A stretch of DNA of 64,000 nt from Azophilus sp965221755 (GTDB lineage Bacteria; Pseudomonadota; Gammaproteobacteria; Pseudomonadales; Azotimanducaceae): the NCBI GenBank assembly GCA_965221755.1, contig OZ244921.1:1054001-1118000 (forward strand), written 5' to 3'. The stretch's first letter is position 1. The number at the start of each line of letters is the position of its first letter. Of the stretch, positions 34,056-41,536 are shown piece by piece. The translations under genes were made by a program, and so were the position numbers. The notes beneath the pieces were generated by a model that ran no database searches, was not told where the DNA came from, and worked only from the letters and a program-made list of their open reading frames with translations.

Positions 34056-34535
34056 TCAGCTTGATCCTTGGGCGCTGGTGATCGCCTCCAGCACCTTCGC
34101 CGGATGGTCCGCAGCCCGGCTCACCCGCCGCCAATGCCGACGCACGGTGCCGTCGGCGCCAATCCAGACGGTGGAGCGAATGACGCCGACCGTCTTCTTG
34201 CCGTACATCGTCTTTTCGCCCCACGCGCCGTAGGCCGTCATCATCTCCCGGTTGGGGTCCGACAGCAGGGGGAAGGGCAATTGGTGCTTGTCGATGAACT
34301 TGCGGTGCGATGCGCCCCCGTCGGGCGAGACGCCGAGCACGGCGACGCCCGCCGCCTCGTAACCGCTCCACAGGTCGCGAAAGCCGCAGGCCTCCTTGGT
34401 GCAACCGGGGGTGTCATCCTTGGGATAGAAGTAAACGACCAGATCCCGTCCTGCAAAGTCGTCCAACGACACCGCCGTGCCATCGGCGTCGGCCAGCGTG
34501 AAGGCAGGCGGGGCTTCGCCTTCGGTGATTGCCAT
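34056..34535 (-). CDS. bcp: Thioredoxin-dependent peroxiredoxin, Bcp/PrxQ type
   Basis: The 159-residue protein has the Prx active site YFYPKDDTPGCTKEACGFRD near residue 45, with the peroxidatic Cys in TPGCTKEAC and a nearby second Cys as in Bcp. The Arg-containing LSDPNREMMTAYGAWG and TVWIGADG segments complete the fold. It reduces hydroperoxides using thioredoxin in the cytoplasm. The gene is alone on the minus strand, convergent with the DUF5916 gene. The start codon sits 13 bases below the stop of the next gene upstream. Confidence 0.93.
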   Translation of the reverse strand: MAITEGEAPPAFTLADADGTAVSLDDFAGRDLVVYFYPKDDTPGCTKEACGFRDLWSGYEAAGVAVLGVSPDGGASHRKFIDKHQLPFPLLSDPNREMMTAYGAWGEKTMYGKKTVGVIRSTVWIGADGTVRRHWRRVSRAADHPAKVLEAITSAQGSS

Positions 34536-34548
34536 GAAGCGCTGCTCC

Positions 34549-36012
34549 TTACTTGTTCCGGCCCTCGATCAGCCTGACCATCTTACTCCAGTTCGCCCAG
34601 CCGTGCTTGTCCACGATGGACTGCGCGTAGTCGCGGGCGGTCTTGTAGTTGGGTCTGGGAATCGATAGCTTGCTAATCATTTCGTCCCAGCGGAAGTGGT
34701 GATCGCAGACGTCGTTCCTCTCAGTGCTGGAATAGTCGCACTCGGCGGGGGTGGGGCCGCCCCTGACCTTTGCTATATGGGCGATCATGGCCGGCCGGTA
34801 TTGCGCCGTGAAGTTGTCCAGGGTCATGCCGTTGCAGTTGTCGCTGAAAACCCCATCCAAACAGTATTTGAGTCTTTTTATCAAGCTTTCGCCAATGCTG
34901 TTGTGGTTATAGGCATACGGCCCTCTGGGGCCGCCGGGAGCCCACTCGGGATGTCCAACCGGATGCCAATCGGGGTATGAGCACCTTACCGCTATCTTGC
35001 AGCGATTGTCGCCCGCGGACTTCGTGCCCGCACGATCATAGTGGCACCCGTTCTCAGCCACCATCGGCGATGCGTCAACCCAAGCCCTGCACTGCTTGTC
35101 TTGGGCGGACACGACAGGCGGCGGCGGGGCCGGAGTGGGCGATGTCGCGGGCGCAACGGCGGTTCCCTGCATGTAGTACTTCTTGATGAGCGGCCGGCAT
35201 TGCTGCCTAGTGCCCACTCCTCTCCTGTCCAGGCACAGGCGGACTCCCTGCTCCCCCTGCTTCCTGAGATCGTCGGTGCTGAGTTTCCCGCTGACGGGCC
35301 CAGCGGTGTGGTTGCCCGTTCCATGATCCTTGTGGTACCTGGGCAGCCTGTAGTCGAAGGTCACCGCGCACCTGGCGCGGAAGAGCCTGCCGCTGGAGTA
35401 CTCCGCTTGGGACGCCTTGATGCTGCCCTGCCGCCAGGATATGTTCCCGCCGTTCTTGACGAATTCATCGCGCTGCTCGCTCATGATGTAGGAGGCGTCC
35501 ACAAGCACCCGGCACACCTGATCGTTGCTGAGCTTGGGATCGGGCCCTTGCAGGACGCGCCCGGCCAGCCATTTTCTGTGGTTCCTCTCGTTCATGGGCC
35601 TGCAGGGCGGCAGCTTCATTTCGCCTTGGTACCCCCCGACGCCGGACGGAAGGCACCAAGTCAGCTTCTCAAGATCCGCCGGGGTGGGAAGAGTCCCGCC
35701 CGAACTCGGGATGTCCCAATAGCCGTAGCTGGCCTTCCCCGGCGGGTGCGGCATGCTGTTGCTGGGGCTTATGACGTGCCACGAGGGGTACTTGACGCTC
35801 ACCCTCACGCTGCATCTCGTCCACCTGCCGTTGCTGTCCTTGTGCGCCGTCACGGATCCCCGTTCCCACCGGACGCCTTGGTTCCTGACGGCGTAGGATC
35901 TATCTATGGCCCTCTCGCAGGCCCTCCACGTTGAGGCGGCCTGACTGGCCTGGGCCTGACCTACCCCACCTAGCAGGACGGAAACAGCCATCGCCGTGAT
36001 GATGCCTTTCAT
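34549..36012 (-). CDS. Secreted protein with three Cys-rich internal repeats
   Basis: The 487-residue protein starts MKGIITAMAVSVLLGGVGQA, a classical signal peptide. Three segments of about 120 residues then repeat (about 30-150, 155-285 and 310-425). Each opens with C-x-x-x-(I/V)D(R/A)S, has a second Cys in a (R)C(S/A)V or VRC motif before a PSWH, PRYH or PDWH turn, and closes with a CL or CLDG cysteine and a PCRP, QCRP or NCNG cysteine. A C-terminal tail (RPNYKTARDYAQSIVDKHGW) follows. No known family is recognised. Disulfide pairing in the periplasm or outside is likely. A sigma70-like promoter lies upstream. Confidence 0.65.
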   Translation of the reverse strand: MKGIITAMAVSVLLGGVGQAQASQAASTWRACERAIDRSYAVRNQGVRWERGSVTAHKDSNGRWTRCSVRVSVKYPSWHVISPSNSMPHPPGKASYGYWDIPSSGGTLPTPADLEKLTWCLPSGVGGYQGEMKLPPCRPMNERNHRKWLAGRVLQGPDPKLSNDQVCRVLVDASYIMSEQRDEFVKNGGNISWRQGSIKASQAEYSSGRLFRARCAVTFDYRLPRYHKDHGTGNHTAGPVSGKLSTDDLRKQGEQGVRLCLDRRGVGTRQQCRPLIKKYYMQGTAVAPATSPTPAPPPPVVSAQDKQCRAWVDASPMVAENGCHYDRAGTKSAGDNRCKIAVRCSYPDWHPVGHPEWAPGGPRGPYAYNHNSIGESLIKRLKYCLDGVFSDNCNGMTLDNFTAQYRPAMIAHIAKVRGGPTPAECDYSSTERNDVCDHHFRWDEMISKLSIPRPNYKTARDYAQSIVDKHGWANWSKMVRLIEGRNK

Positions 36013-36036
36013 ATCGATTCTCCTCGGTTGCAGGAC

Positions 36037-36131
36037 TGTCAATATTCTTTGGGAAGTTACTGACTTGACTCGACGCATGGTTTGCAGATTAAGCGCGAGA
36101 AGCTAAGCTGTCAACATTCTTTAGGAAGTTG
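36037..36131. repeat. Two imperfect direct repeats around the promoter
   Basis: CTGTCAATATTCTTTGGGAA starting near 36036 and CTGTCAACATTCTTTAGGAA starting near 36108 differ at two positions and are 72 bases apart. Each includes TTGACA on the minus strand. They may be operator copies or a duplicated promoter segment. Confidence 0.5.
36086..36114 (-). promoter_or_regulatory. Sigma70-like promoter of the Cys-repeat protein gene
   Basis: On the minus strand TTGACA (36114-36109), a 17-base spacer and TAATCT (36091-36086) give a near-consensus promoter. The predicted start near 36079 leaves a leader of about 67 bases before the ATG at 36012. Confidence 0.6.
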
Positions 36132-36253
36132 AGTGAGCCGCTAGCAAGTCCTCGCGAGGATTCAAGACGGCAAATCGACCAAGGGCCAGTCGAATCCCCC
36201 GACCCGCTATGATAAAACGCGCATCCCCACTGATCGATCGAAGGGCGGTTCAC

Positions 36254-37576
36254 ATGGCCGATAGTGCAGAGCAAGTCAACGAAGCGATGCGCCGCAGCAC
36301 CAAGGAGTGGCGCGACGCTTGGCCCCTCGACCCCCACCAGGATCCTTGGTCGGTTCCCTTGGCGACGTTGGATCCCGCCCATCCGGCACTGTTCAAGGCC
36401 AACACCATGCTGCCTTGGTTCGAGCGCCTGCGCGCCGAGTCGCCAGTGCATTGGTGCGAGCAGAGCCAGTTTGGCGCCTACTGGTCGCTCACCCGCTACG
36501 AAGACGTGAAGTTCGCGGACACCCGCCACGATCTCTTCTCCTCGGACATCATGAACGGCGGCATCCGCTTGGGCGGGCGCAAGCTGGAGGCCCCGCCCGA
36601 TCCGATGTTCCACCTGCCCATGTTCATCATGGCCGACCCGCCGGTGCATGAAGCCCAAAGGATGGCCGTCGCGCCGATGTTTGCGCCCTCCAAGCTCGGT
36701 CGTTTGGGGGAGCTGATTCGCGCCCGCGCCGGCGCCATTCTGGACGAGCTGCCCCAAGGCGAGACGTTCAACTGGGTGCGCCGGGTGTCGGTGGAGTTGA
36801 CCGGCCAAATGCTGGCGACCCTGTTTGACGTGCCCCAGGAGGACCGGCACCAGCTCATCCATTGGTCCGATACGGTGGAACGCATCAGCGACCCGGACTA
36901 CTTCGAGACCATGGAAGAGGGATTCCAGGAGCTCTGGAAGTGCTTTGCGTACTTCAACGCCCTTTGGCAGGAACGGGCCACCGCTGCGGAGCAGGGGGAG
37001 GATCTGATTTCCTTCCTTGCCCGGGGCGAGTCCACCCGCAACATGACCCCTAGCGAGTTTCTGGGCAACGTCCTGCTGCTGATCGTCGGCGGCAACGACA
37101 CCACCCGCAACTCCATATCCGGCGGGGTGCTGGCACTCAACGAGTTCCCCGGCGAGTTCGCCAAGCTCAAGGCCAACCCCGGCCTGATTCCCAACATGGT
37201 GTCGGAGATCATCCGCTGGCAGTCGCCCGTGGCGCACATGTGCCGCACGGCCGTGGAGGACGTCGAGCTTCGCGGCCAGCGGATCCGCCAGTGGGACAAG
37301 GTCTGCATCTGGTATCTGTCCGGCAACCGCGACGAAGAGCGCATTGACGACCCGAACCGCTTCTGGATTGATCGCCCCAACGCCCGCCAGCACTTGTCCT
37401 TCGGCTTCGGCATTCACCGCTGCTTGGGCAACCGGCTGGCGGAGATGCAGCTGCGCATCATCTGGGAGGAGATCCTGAAGCGGTTCCGGGCGGTCGAGGT
37501 GGTCGGCGAACCGGAGTACCTCAATTCCAACTTCATCCGCGGCATCACCGACTTGCCGGTGCAGGTGCGCGAGTAG
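36254..37576 (+). CDS. Cytochrome P450, CYP153-like
   Basis: The 440-residue protein shows the oxygen-binding I-helix LLLIVGGNDTTRNSISGGVL near residue 280, the K-helix ExxR (EIIRW), and the heme loop SFGFGIHRCLGNRLAEMQLRI near residue 385 with the axial Cys. The GGNDTTRN I-helix resembles CYP153 terminal alkane and fatty-acid hydroxylases. No ferredoxin or reductase gene lies beside it, so electrons must come from elsewhere. The start at 36254 (MADSAEQV) is preferred over 36209. Codon use and GC look native. Confidence 0.9.
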   Translation: MADSAEQVNEAMRRSTKEWRDAWPLDPHQDPWSVPLATLDPAHPALFKANTMLPWFERLRAESPVHWCEQSQFGAYWSLTRYEDVKFADTRHDLFSSDIMNGGIRLGGRKLEAPPDPMFHLPMFIMADPPVHEAQRMAVAPMFAPSKLGRLGELIRARAGAILDELPQGETFNWVRRVSVELTGQMLATLFDVPQEDRHQLIHWSDTVERISDPDYFETMEEGFQELWKCFAYFNALWQERATAAEQGEDLISFLARGESTRNMTPSEFLGNVLLLIVGGNDTTRNSISGGVLALNEFPGEFAKLKANPGLIPNMVSEIIRWQSPVAHMCRTAVEDVELRGQRIRQWDKVCIWYLSGNRDEERIDDPNRFWIDRPNARQHLSFGFGIHRCLGNRLAEMQLRIIWEEILKRFRAVEVVGEPEYLNSNFIRGITDLPVQVRE

Positions 37577-37613
37577 GGTTGGCGCAGTCTCCTGGGCACC
37601 CACCCGCCTCGGC

Positions 37614-38099
37614 TCAACCGTCGCGAAGCCCCTGCTTGTGGATTTGCGCCTTCTGCCGCTGCCAGTCCCGGTCCCGCGCCGCGGCCCGTTTGTCATGCTG
37701 CTTCCTGCCCTTGCCGAGGGCGATCTCGCACTTCACCCGGTTGTGCTTCCAATACAGGGCGGTGGCGACGCAGCTAAAGCCCTTGGCTTGGGTGGCGGTG
37801 AAGATTCGGGCCAGTTCGCGGCTGTGCAGCAGCAGCTTGCGGGTCCGCTGCGGGTCGGCAACCACATGGCTTGAGGCGCTCGGCAGGGGCGCGATGTTGG
37901 CGCCCAGCAACCATGCCTCGCCGTCGCGCAGCAGCACGTAGCTGTCCACGAGCTGCGCCTTGCCGGCGCGGATGGCCTTGACCTCCCAGCCCAGCAGCGC
38001 CAAGCCCGCCTCGAACCGCTCGGTCAGCGCGTAGTCGTGGCTCGCCCGCCGGTTGCGGGCGATGGTCGCGGAGCCCTTGGCGGCTTTCGTGGCGGACAT
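37614..38099 (-). CDS. smpB: SsrA-binding protein SmpB
   Basis: The 161-residue protein has the SmpB core RNRRASHDYALTERFEAGLAL and GWEVKAIRAGKAQLVDSYV, with VKCEIALGKGRKQHDKR and a basic C-terminal tail. It binds tmRNA and delivers it to stalled ribosomes for trans-translation. The start at 38099 (MSATKAAKG) is chosen since the longer frame is repeat-derived. It is transcribed away from the transporter-ratA-ratB operon, as in many gammaproteobacteria, where smpB neighbours ratA. Confidence 0.95.
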   Translation of the reverse strand: MSATKAAKGSATIARNRRASHDYALTERFEAGLALLGWEVKAIRAGKAQLVDSYVLLRDGEAWLLGANIAPLPSASSHVVADPQRTRKLLLHSRELARIFTATQAKGFSCVATALYWKHNRVKCEIALGKGRKQHDKRAAARDRDWQRQKAQIHKQGLRDG

Positions 38100-38150
38100 G
38101 GGCTGATTATAGGATGGCTTCGGCCTTCCTTTGTGGCCCGGATGCCGGCT

Positions 38151-38220
38151 GCGCGGCGTTTGGCGGCAGCCAAACTCCAACCGAACCTTGGCACTTGGCC
38201 AAGGTTCGCGGTTGTTTGTC
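38151..38220 (+). repeat. Dispersed mosaic repeat, variant copy 4
   Basis: GCGCGGCGTTTGGCGGCAGC and the following CAAACTCC form a variant core (GTTTGGC-GGCA-GCCAAAC). A second inverted repeat CGAACCTTGG-N7-CCAAGGTTCG follows at 38181-38207. It lies between smpB and the transporter gene. Confidence 0.65.
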
Positions 38221-38269
38221 GTTCATCGCTTAGCGAAAATGCGCAGCGCTAGTCAGGGAGGTCGCCGTT

Positions 38270-39670
38270 TTGGCCGATGTCGCGCAATCCGGGCAGTCGA
38301 GGCATGGGATGTGGTCCAGCCGCTGGATGTTCATTCTGGCGGCGGCGGGTTCGGCGGTGGGCTTGGGCAACATTTGGCGCTTCCCCTACATCACCGGCGA
38401 AAACGGCGGCGGCGCCTTCGTGCTGGTCTATCTCGCCTGCATCGCGCTGGTCGGCGTCCCCATCATGGTCGCGGAGGTGATGATTGGCCGGGAAGGGCGG
38501 CAAAGCCCGGTCAACACCATGCGCGGGCTGACCCAGCAGCACCACCGGCACCGAGGCTGGGTGCTCATCGGTTGGGCCGGCTTGCTGGCCGGCTTTCTGA
38601 TCCTGTCCTTCTATGCCGTCATCGGCGGCTGGGCGTTCAAGTACGTCCTCAGCTTGGCGGACGGCGGCTTCACCGACGCCACCGCCGGCCACGCGACCGG
38701 CGCCTTCGAGGCGTTTCTGGCCAGCCCTTGGGAGATGCTGTTCTGGCATACGCTGTTCATGGCGGTCGTGGTGTCGGTCATCGGCCGCGGGGTGGTCAAG
38801 GGCCTTGAGACGGCCATCCGTTGGATCATGCCGCTGCTTTTCGTGCTGTTGGCGGTGCTGCTGGGCTACGGCATCACTTCCGGCGGCTTCGCCCAAGGCT
38901 TGGCCTTCATGTTCCGCTTCGACTGGGATGCGCTCACCGACCGCGCCCTGTTCGAGGCCTTGGGCCATGCCTTCTTCACCCTCAGCATCGGGATGGGCGC
39001 CATCATGGCCTACGGCGCCTACGTGCCGAGTTCCGTATCCATCACCAAAACCGTGGCCACCATTGCCGTGCTCGATACGGTCGTGGCGTTGGTGGCGGGC
39101 CTCGCCATCTTCCCCATCGTCTTCACCAACGGCTTGGAGCCGGGGCAAGGCCCGGGGCTGCTGTTCGTGACCGTACCCTTGGCGTTTGGCCAATTGCCTT
39201 GGGGGGCCTTGTTCGGCACCGTCTTCTTCATCCTGGTGAGCCTCGCCGCCATCACCTCGGCCATTTCGCTGACCGAGCCGGCGCTGGCCTACTTGGTGGA
39301 GGAGTACGGCGCCAAGCGATCCAGGGTCGCCGTCACCCTGGGCGCTGGCTGCTGGCTGCTGGGCATCGGCACGGTGCTCTCCTTCAACGAATGGTCGGAG
39401 TTCCACGTTGTGGGCAGCATGACGTTCTTCGACTTCGTGGACTACGTCTCCCAGAACATCATGTTGCCGCTCGGCGGCTTGTTCATTGCCTTGTTCGCCG
39501 CCTTTGCCCTGCCGAAGTCGGTGCTCGGCAACCAATTGGGGCTGACCGGGCCGGTGGCGCGCAAGCTCTGGCTGGCGTTGGCTGGGGTGACCGCGCCCTT
39601 GGGGGTGTTGGTGGTGTTCCTGGTGACCATCATCGGCCTCGACAACGTCAGGGCTTGGTTGGCCGGATGA
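38270..39670 (+). CDS. Sodium-dependent transporter, NSS/SNF family
   Basis: The protein opens MWSSRWMFILAAAGSAVGLG and NIWRFPYITGENGGGAFVLV, the unmistakable first helix of neurotransmitter:sodium symporters, in which the unwound glycines and nearby residues bind Na+ and substrate. About eleven to twelve hydrophobic helices follow, with VPSSVSITKTV and TSAISLTEPALAYLVEE blocks typical of prokaryotic members. The likely substrate is an amino acid or related osmolyte. The start may be TTG 38270 after AGGGAGGTCG, or ATG 38309. Its TGA overlaps the ratA ATG as ATGA, so it leads the ratAB operon. Confidence 0.9.
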   Translation: MADVAQSGQSRHGMWSSRWMFILAAAGSAVGLGNIWRFPYITGENGGGAFVLVYLACIALVGVPIMVAEVMIGREGRQSPVNTMRGLTQQHHRHRGWVLIGWAGLLAGFLILSFYAVIGGWAFKYVLSLADGGFTDATAGHATGAFEAFLASPWEMLFWHTLFMAVVVSVIGRGVVKGLETAIRWIMPLLFVLLAVLLGYGITSGGFAQGLAFMFRFDWDALTDRALFEALGHAFFTLSIGMGAIMAYGAYVPSSVSITKTVATIAVLDTVVALVAGLAIFPIVFTNGLEPGQGPGLLFVTVPLAFGQLPWGALFGTVFFILVSLAAITSAISLTEPALAYLVEEYGAKRSRVAVTLGAGCWLLGIGTVLSFNEWSEFHVVGSMTFFDFVDYVSQNIMLPLGGLFIALFAAFALPKSVLGNQLGLTGPVARKLWLALAGVTAPLGVLVVFLVTIIGLDNVRAWLAG

Positions 39671-40125
39671 CCCAGCTCAAGCGCTCGGCCGTGCTCCCCT
39701 ACGCTGCAGGCGACATTTACCGCATTGTCAACGATGTGGGCCGCTACCCGGAGTTCCTGCCGTGGTGCGTCGGCGCGGTCGTTTTGATGGATGAGTCCGC
39801 AGCTCTTGAGGCGCGGCTGACCGTCGCCGCCAAGGGCTTCAAGGAGAGCTTCACCACCCGCAACGCGCTGCAGCCCGGCCGCGCGATCCAGCTTGACTTG
39901 GTGGATGGCCCGTTCAGCCATTTCCGGGGCGAATGGCGGTTCTCCGATTTCGGCGGGGGCGGCGGCTGCCGGGTGGAACTCGACCTGAACTTCGCCTTCA
40001 AGGGCGCCCGCCGCCTGTTGTCCCGGGTGGTGGCGAGAAGCGTCGGCGCAATGGCCAACGCGGTCATGGACGCCTTCTGCCAGCGCGCCCACCACCTGTT
40101 GGGCGCCGCATGCGGATCGAAGTAG
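39667..40125 (+). CDS. ratA: RatA, START/coenzyme-Q-binding family protein
   Basis: The 152-residue protein begins MTQLKRSAVLPYAAGDIYRI and has VNDVGRYPEFLPWCVGAVVL and WRFSDF, matching the RatA/COQ10 START-like family. In E. coli RatA was reported to block 70S ribosome assembly; the fold also suggests binding of ubiquinone-like lipids. The start overlaps the transporter stop by 4 bases and the stop overlaps the ratB start, giving a coupled three-gene operon. Confidence 0.92.
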   Translation: MTQLKRSAVLPYAAGDIYRIVNDVGRYPEFLPWCVGAVVLMDESAALEARLTVAAKGFKESFTTRNALQPGRAIQLDLVDGPFSHFRGEWRFSDFGGGGGCRVELDLNFAFKGARRLLSRVVARSVGAMANAVMDAFCQRAHHLLGAACGSK

Positions 40126-40391
40126 CCTACGCCGCCGGCGACCGGCAGGTGCTTGTTGCCCTTGAGGTTGATGCAGAGGCCACCGTGGGGACGGCCTTGC
40201 GTCAGGCGGCTGGCCAAGCCGGCTTTGATGGCTTGGACTTAAACCGCATGCCAGTGGGCGTTTACGGCAAGCGGGTTGCTCGAAGCCGCCCGCTGAGCCC
40301 CGGCGAGCGCATCGAGCTGTATCGGCCCTTGCTGCTGGATCCCAAGGAGGCCCGCCGCCGCCGGGCGTTGGCAGGCCGTGATTCGGTTTAG
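40110..40391 (+). CDS. ratB: RnfH-family ubiquitin-like protein RatB
   Basis: The 93-residue protein MRIEVAYAAGDRQVLVALEV, followed by VGVYGKRVARSRPLSPGERIELYRPL, matches RnfH/RatB, a small beta-grasp protein normally encoded next to ratA. Its biochemical role is unclear. The ATG at 40110 lies inside the last 16 bases of ratA. Its stop overlaps the convergent bamE stop at 40388-40390. Confidence 0.92.
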   Translation: MRIEVAYAAGDRQVLVALEVDAEATVGTALRQAAGQAGFDGLDLNRMPVGVYGKRVARSRPLSPGERIELYRPLLLDPKEARRRRALAGRDSV

Positions 40392-40753
40392 CCCTCGCCC
40401 GTGGCGTCGCTGGGCGCCAGATCGCCCGCCAGCGATGAGAGGGCATCGTTCTCGAAGAAGACGGTGAAGCGCTGCTCGGTCTCGAAGCGCCCCGGCACCG
40501 TGATGGTGTAGATGTAGTCCCAGCGGTCCTGGTTGAAGATGTTGCGCACCACCGGCTCCCCCATGATGAAGGCCACCTGCTCTCGGGTCATGCCCGGCTT
40601 GAGTTGATCGACCATCTCCTGGGTGATGACGTTGCCCTGCTGCACCGTGATCTTGTGTACCCGCGGCACCTTGAACTGGGGCAATTTCGGCATCGCACAG
40701 CCCGCCGCCAACACGGCATTGGCCAGCAACAGCGCGAAAAGGCGTCGGCTCAT
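40388..40753 (-). CDS. bamE: Outer membrane assembly lipoprotein BamE
   Basis: The 121-residue lipoprotein has a signal peptide ending in LAAGC and the SmpA/OmlA core QGNVITQEMVDQLKPGMTRE followed by QVAFIMGEPV. FNQDRWDYIYT comes next. BamE is a lipoprotein of the BAM complex that folds beta-barrel proteins into the outer membrane, binding phosphatidylglycerol and BamD. The start at 40753 is chosen because the longer frame is repeat-derived. The convergent order with ratA and ratB is conserved in gammaproteobacteria. Confidence 0.93.
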   Translation of the reverse strand: MSRRLFALLLANAVLAAGCAMPKLPQFKVPRVHKITVQQGNVITQEMVDQLKPGMTREQVAFIMGEPVVRNIFNQDRWDYIYTITVPGRFETEQRFTVFFENDALSSLAGDLAPSDATGEG

Positions 40754-40816
40754 CGGGTCATTCCGTAGCGTTTGGAGGCGACGAATGGTAGCGGCTATTC
40801 CCGGTTGGGACAAAGC

Positions 40817-40985
40817 CGACCTTGGCCAAGGCCAAGGTTTGTTGGAGTTTCGCTTACCGCGAAACTCCGCCGCCGTTGCGTGGGTCAGGTTCCGATGTGT
40901 TTGCGAGCCCGCACAAGCGCGCCCGCTGCGCGGGTGCGCCTCGTCGGGCAGGCAGGATTCCGGTATTTTCCGAACCCGCAAAGCA
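40817..40985 (-). repeat. Dispersed mosaic inverted repeat, copy 5 (reversed)
   Basis: Read on the minus strand, this copy shows the module TGTGCGGGCTCGCAAACACA, then GGAGTTTCGC-GGTA-AGCGAAACTCC, then a CCTTGG/CCAAGG inverted segment. A further CGCGCCCGCTGCGCGGGTGCG hairpin precedes it. Confidence 0.8.
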
Positions 40986-41133
40986 CCTAAGGCGCACTTG
41001 CGATTTGCTGCTCAACTCGGCGTGCAATCACGATGGCGCACCTTGTCATTGCGAGGACGCCCCAAGCTTCGCCGGGGCGCAACACATGGAGGGTGCGCAA
41101 GCCTTGAGCATGGGCGGTAGGGGAGTAAAGAAG

Positions 41134-41181
41134 AGGGATACCCGGAGAAGGGGGAGGGGAGGGAGGAAGCCGGGTATCCCT
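41134..41181. repeat. 12-bp hairpin with purine/G-run loop
   Basis: AGGGATACCCGG (41134-41145) pairs perfectly with CCGGGTATCCCT (41170-41181). The 24-base loop is all purines with G runs of 5, 4, 3 and 2. It has no T-run for a standard terminator on the plus strand. A structured RNA element or a mobile repeat are possible readings. Confidence 0.65.
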
Positions 41182-41267
41182 CATTTCGGCGCTATTCACT
41201 CAACCAGTGAATTCGTTCCTTGCTTGGCTGCTTAGCGCTAGCCATGCGTTGCGACCGATGCCCGTAT

Positions 41268-41330
41268 GTTACTTTCGGTAACGCCAAATGCAACCATAGG
41301 TAACGCAACAAGGTGTTGCATAATTGCAAC
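41268..41330. promoter_or_regulatory. Dyad symmetry elements upstream of lysR
   Basis: GTTACTTTCGGTAAC (41268-41282) and GTTGCATAATTGCAAC (41315-41330) are two perfect dyads about 200-270 bases ahead of the lysR start. Such sites suit a dimeric regulator, possibly the LysR protein itself. Confidence 0.45.
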
Positions 41331-41536
41331 GGTTGATCGCAGAATGCCGATAAGTCATGGACTCTGACGGGGCGCGAAAGCTCAAACTCGTGTTGTGCGC
41401 GTCGTTTGATGGCGGCGCCGCCGTCGGCAGAGGGTCTCGATGGGCGAAACGTCGGTTGCCGCACAACCGCGCTCCCTTGGCGCCGCGCTTCGGGACGGGT
41501 GCGGCTGGGCCTTCAGCGGAAGCGGAGCGGCAAGGC

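Larger units (their letters stand above)
40754..41536. other. Long intergenic region with repeats, a hairpin and dyads
   Basis: No gene is recognised in these 783 bases. They hold a reversed copy of the mosaic repeat (40817-40985), a TTGTCATTGCGAGG fragment resembling a common bacterial palindromic repeat (41044 onward), a long hairpin with a G-rich loop (41134-41181), and two dyads ahead of the lysR gene. Confidence 0.6.

Noticed and set aside
36089..37696. Minus-strand frame of 535 codons
   Set aside because: It is opposite the cytochrome P450, whose heme and I-helix motifs are unambiguous.
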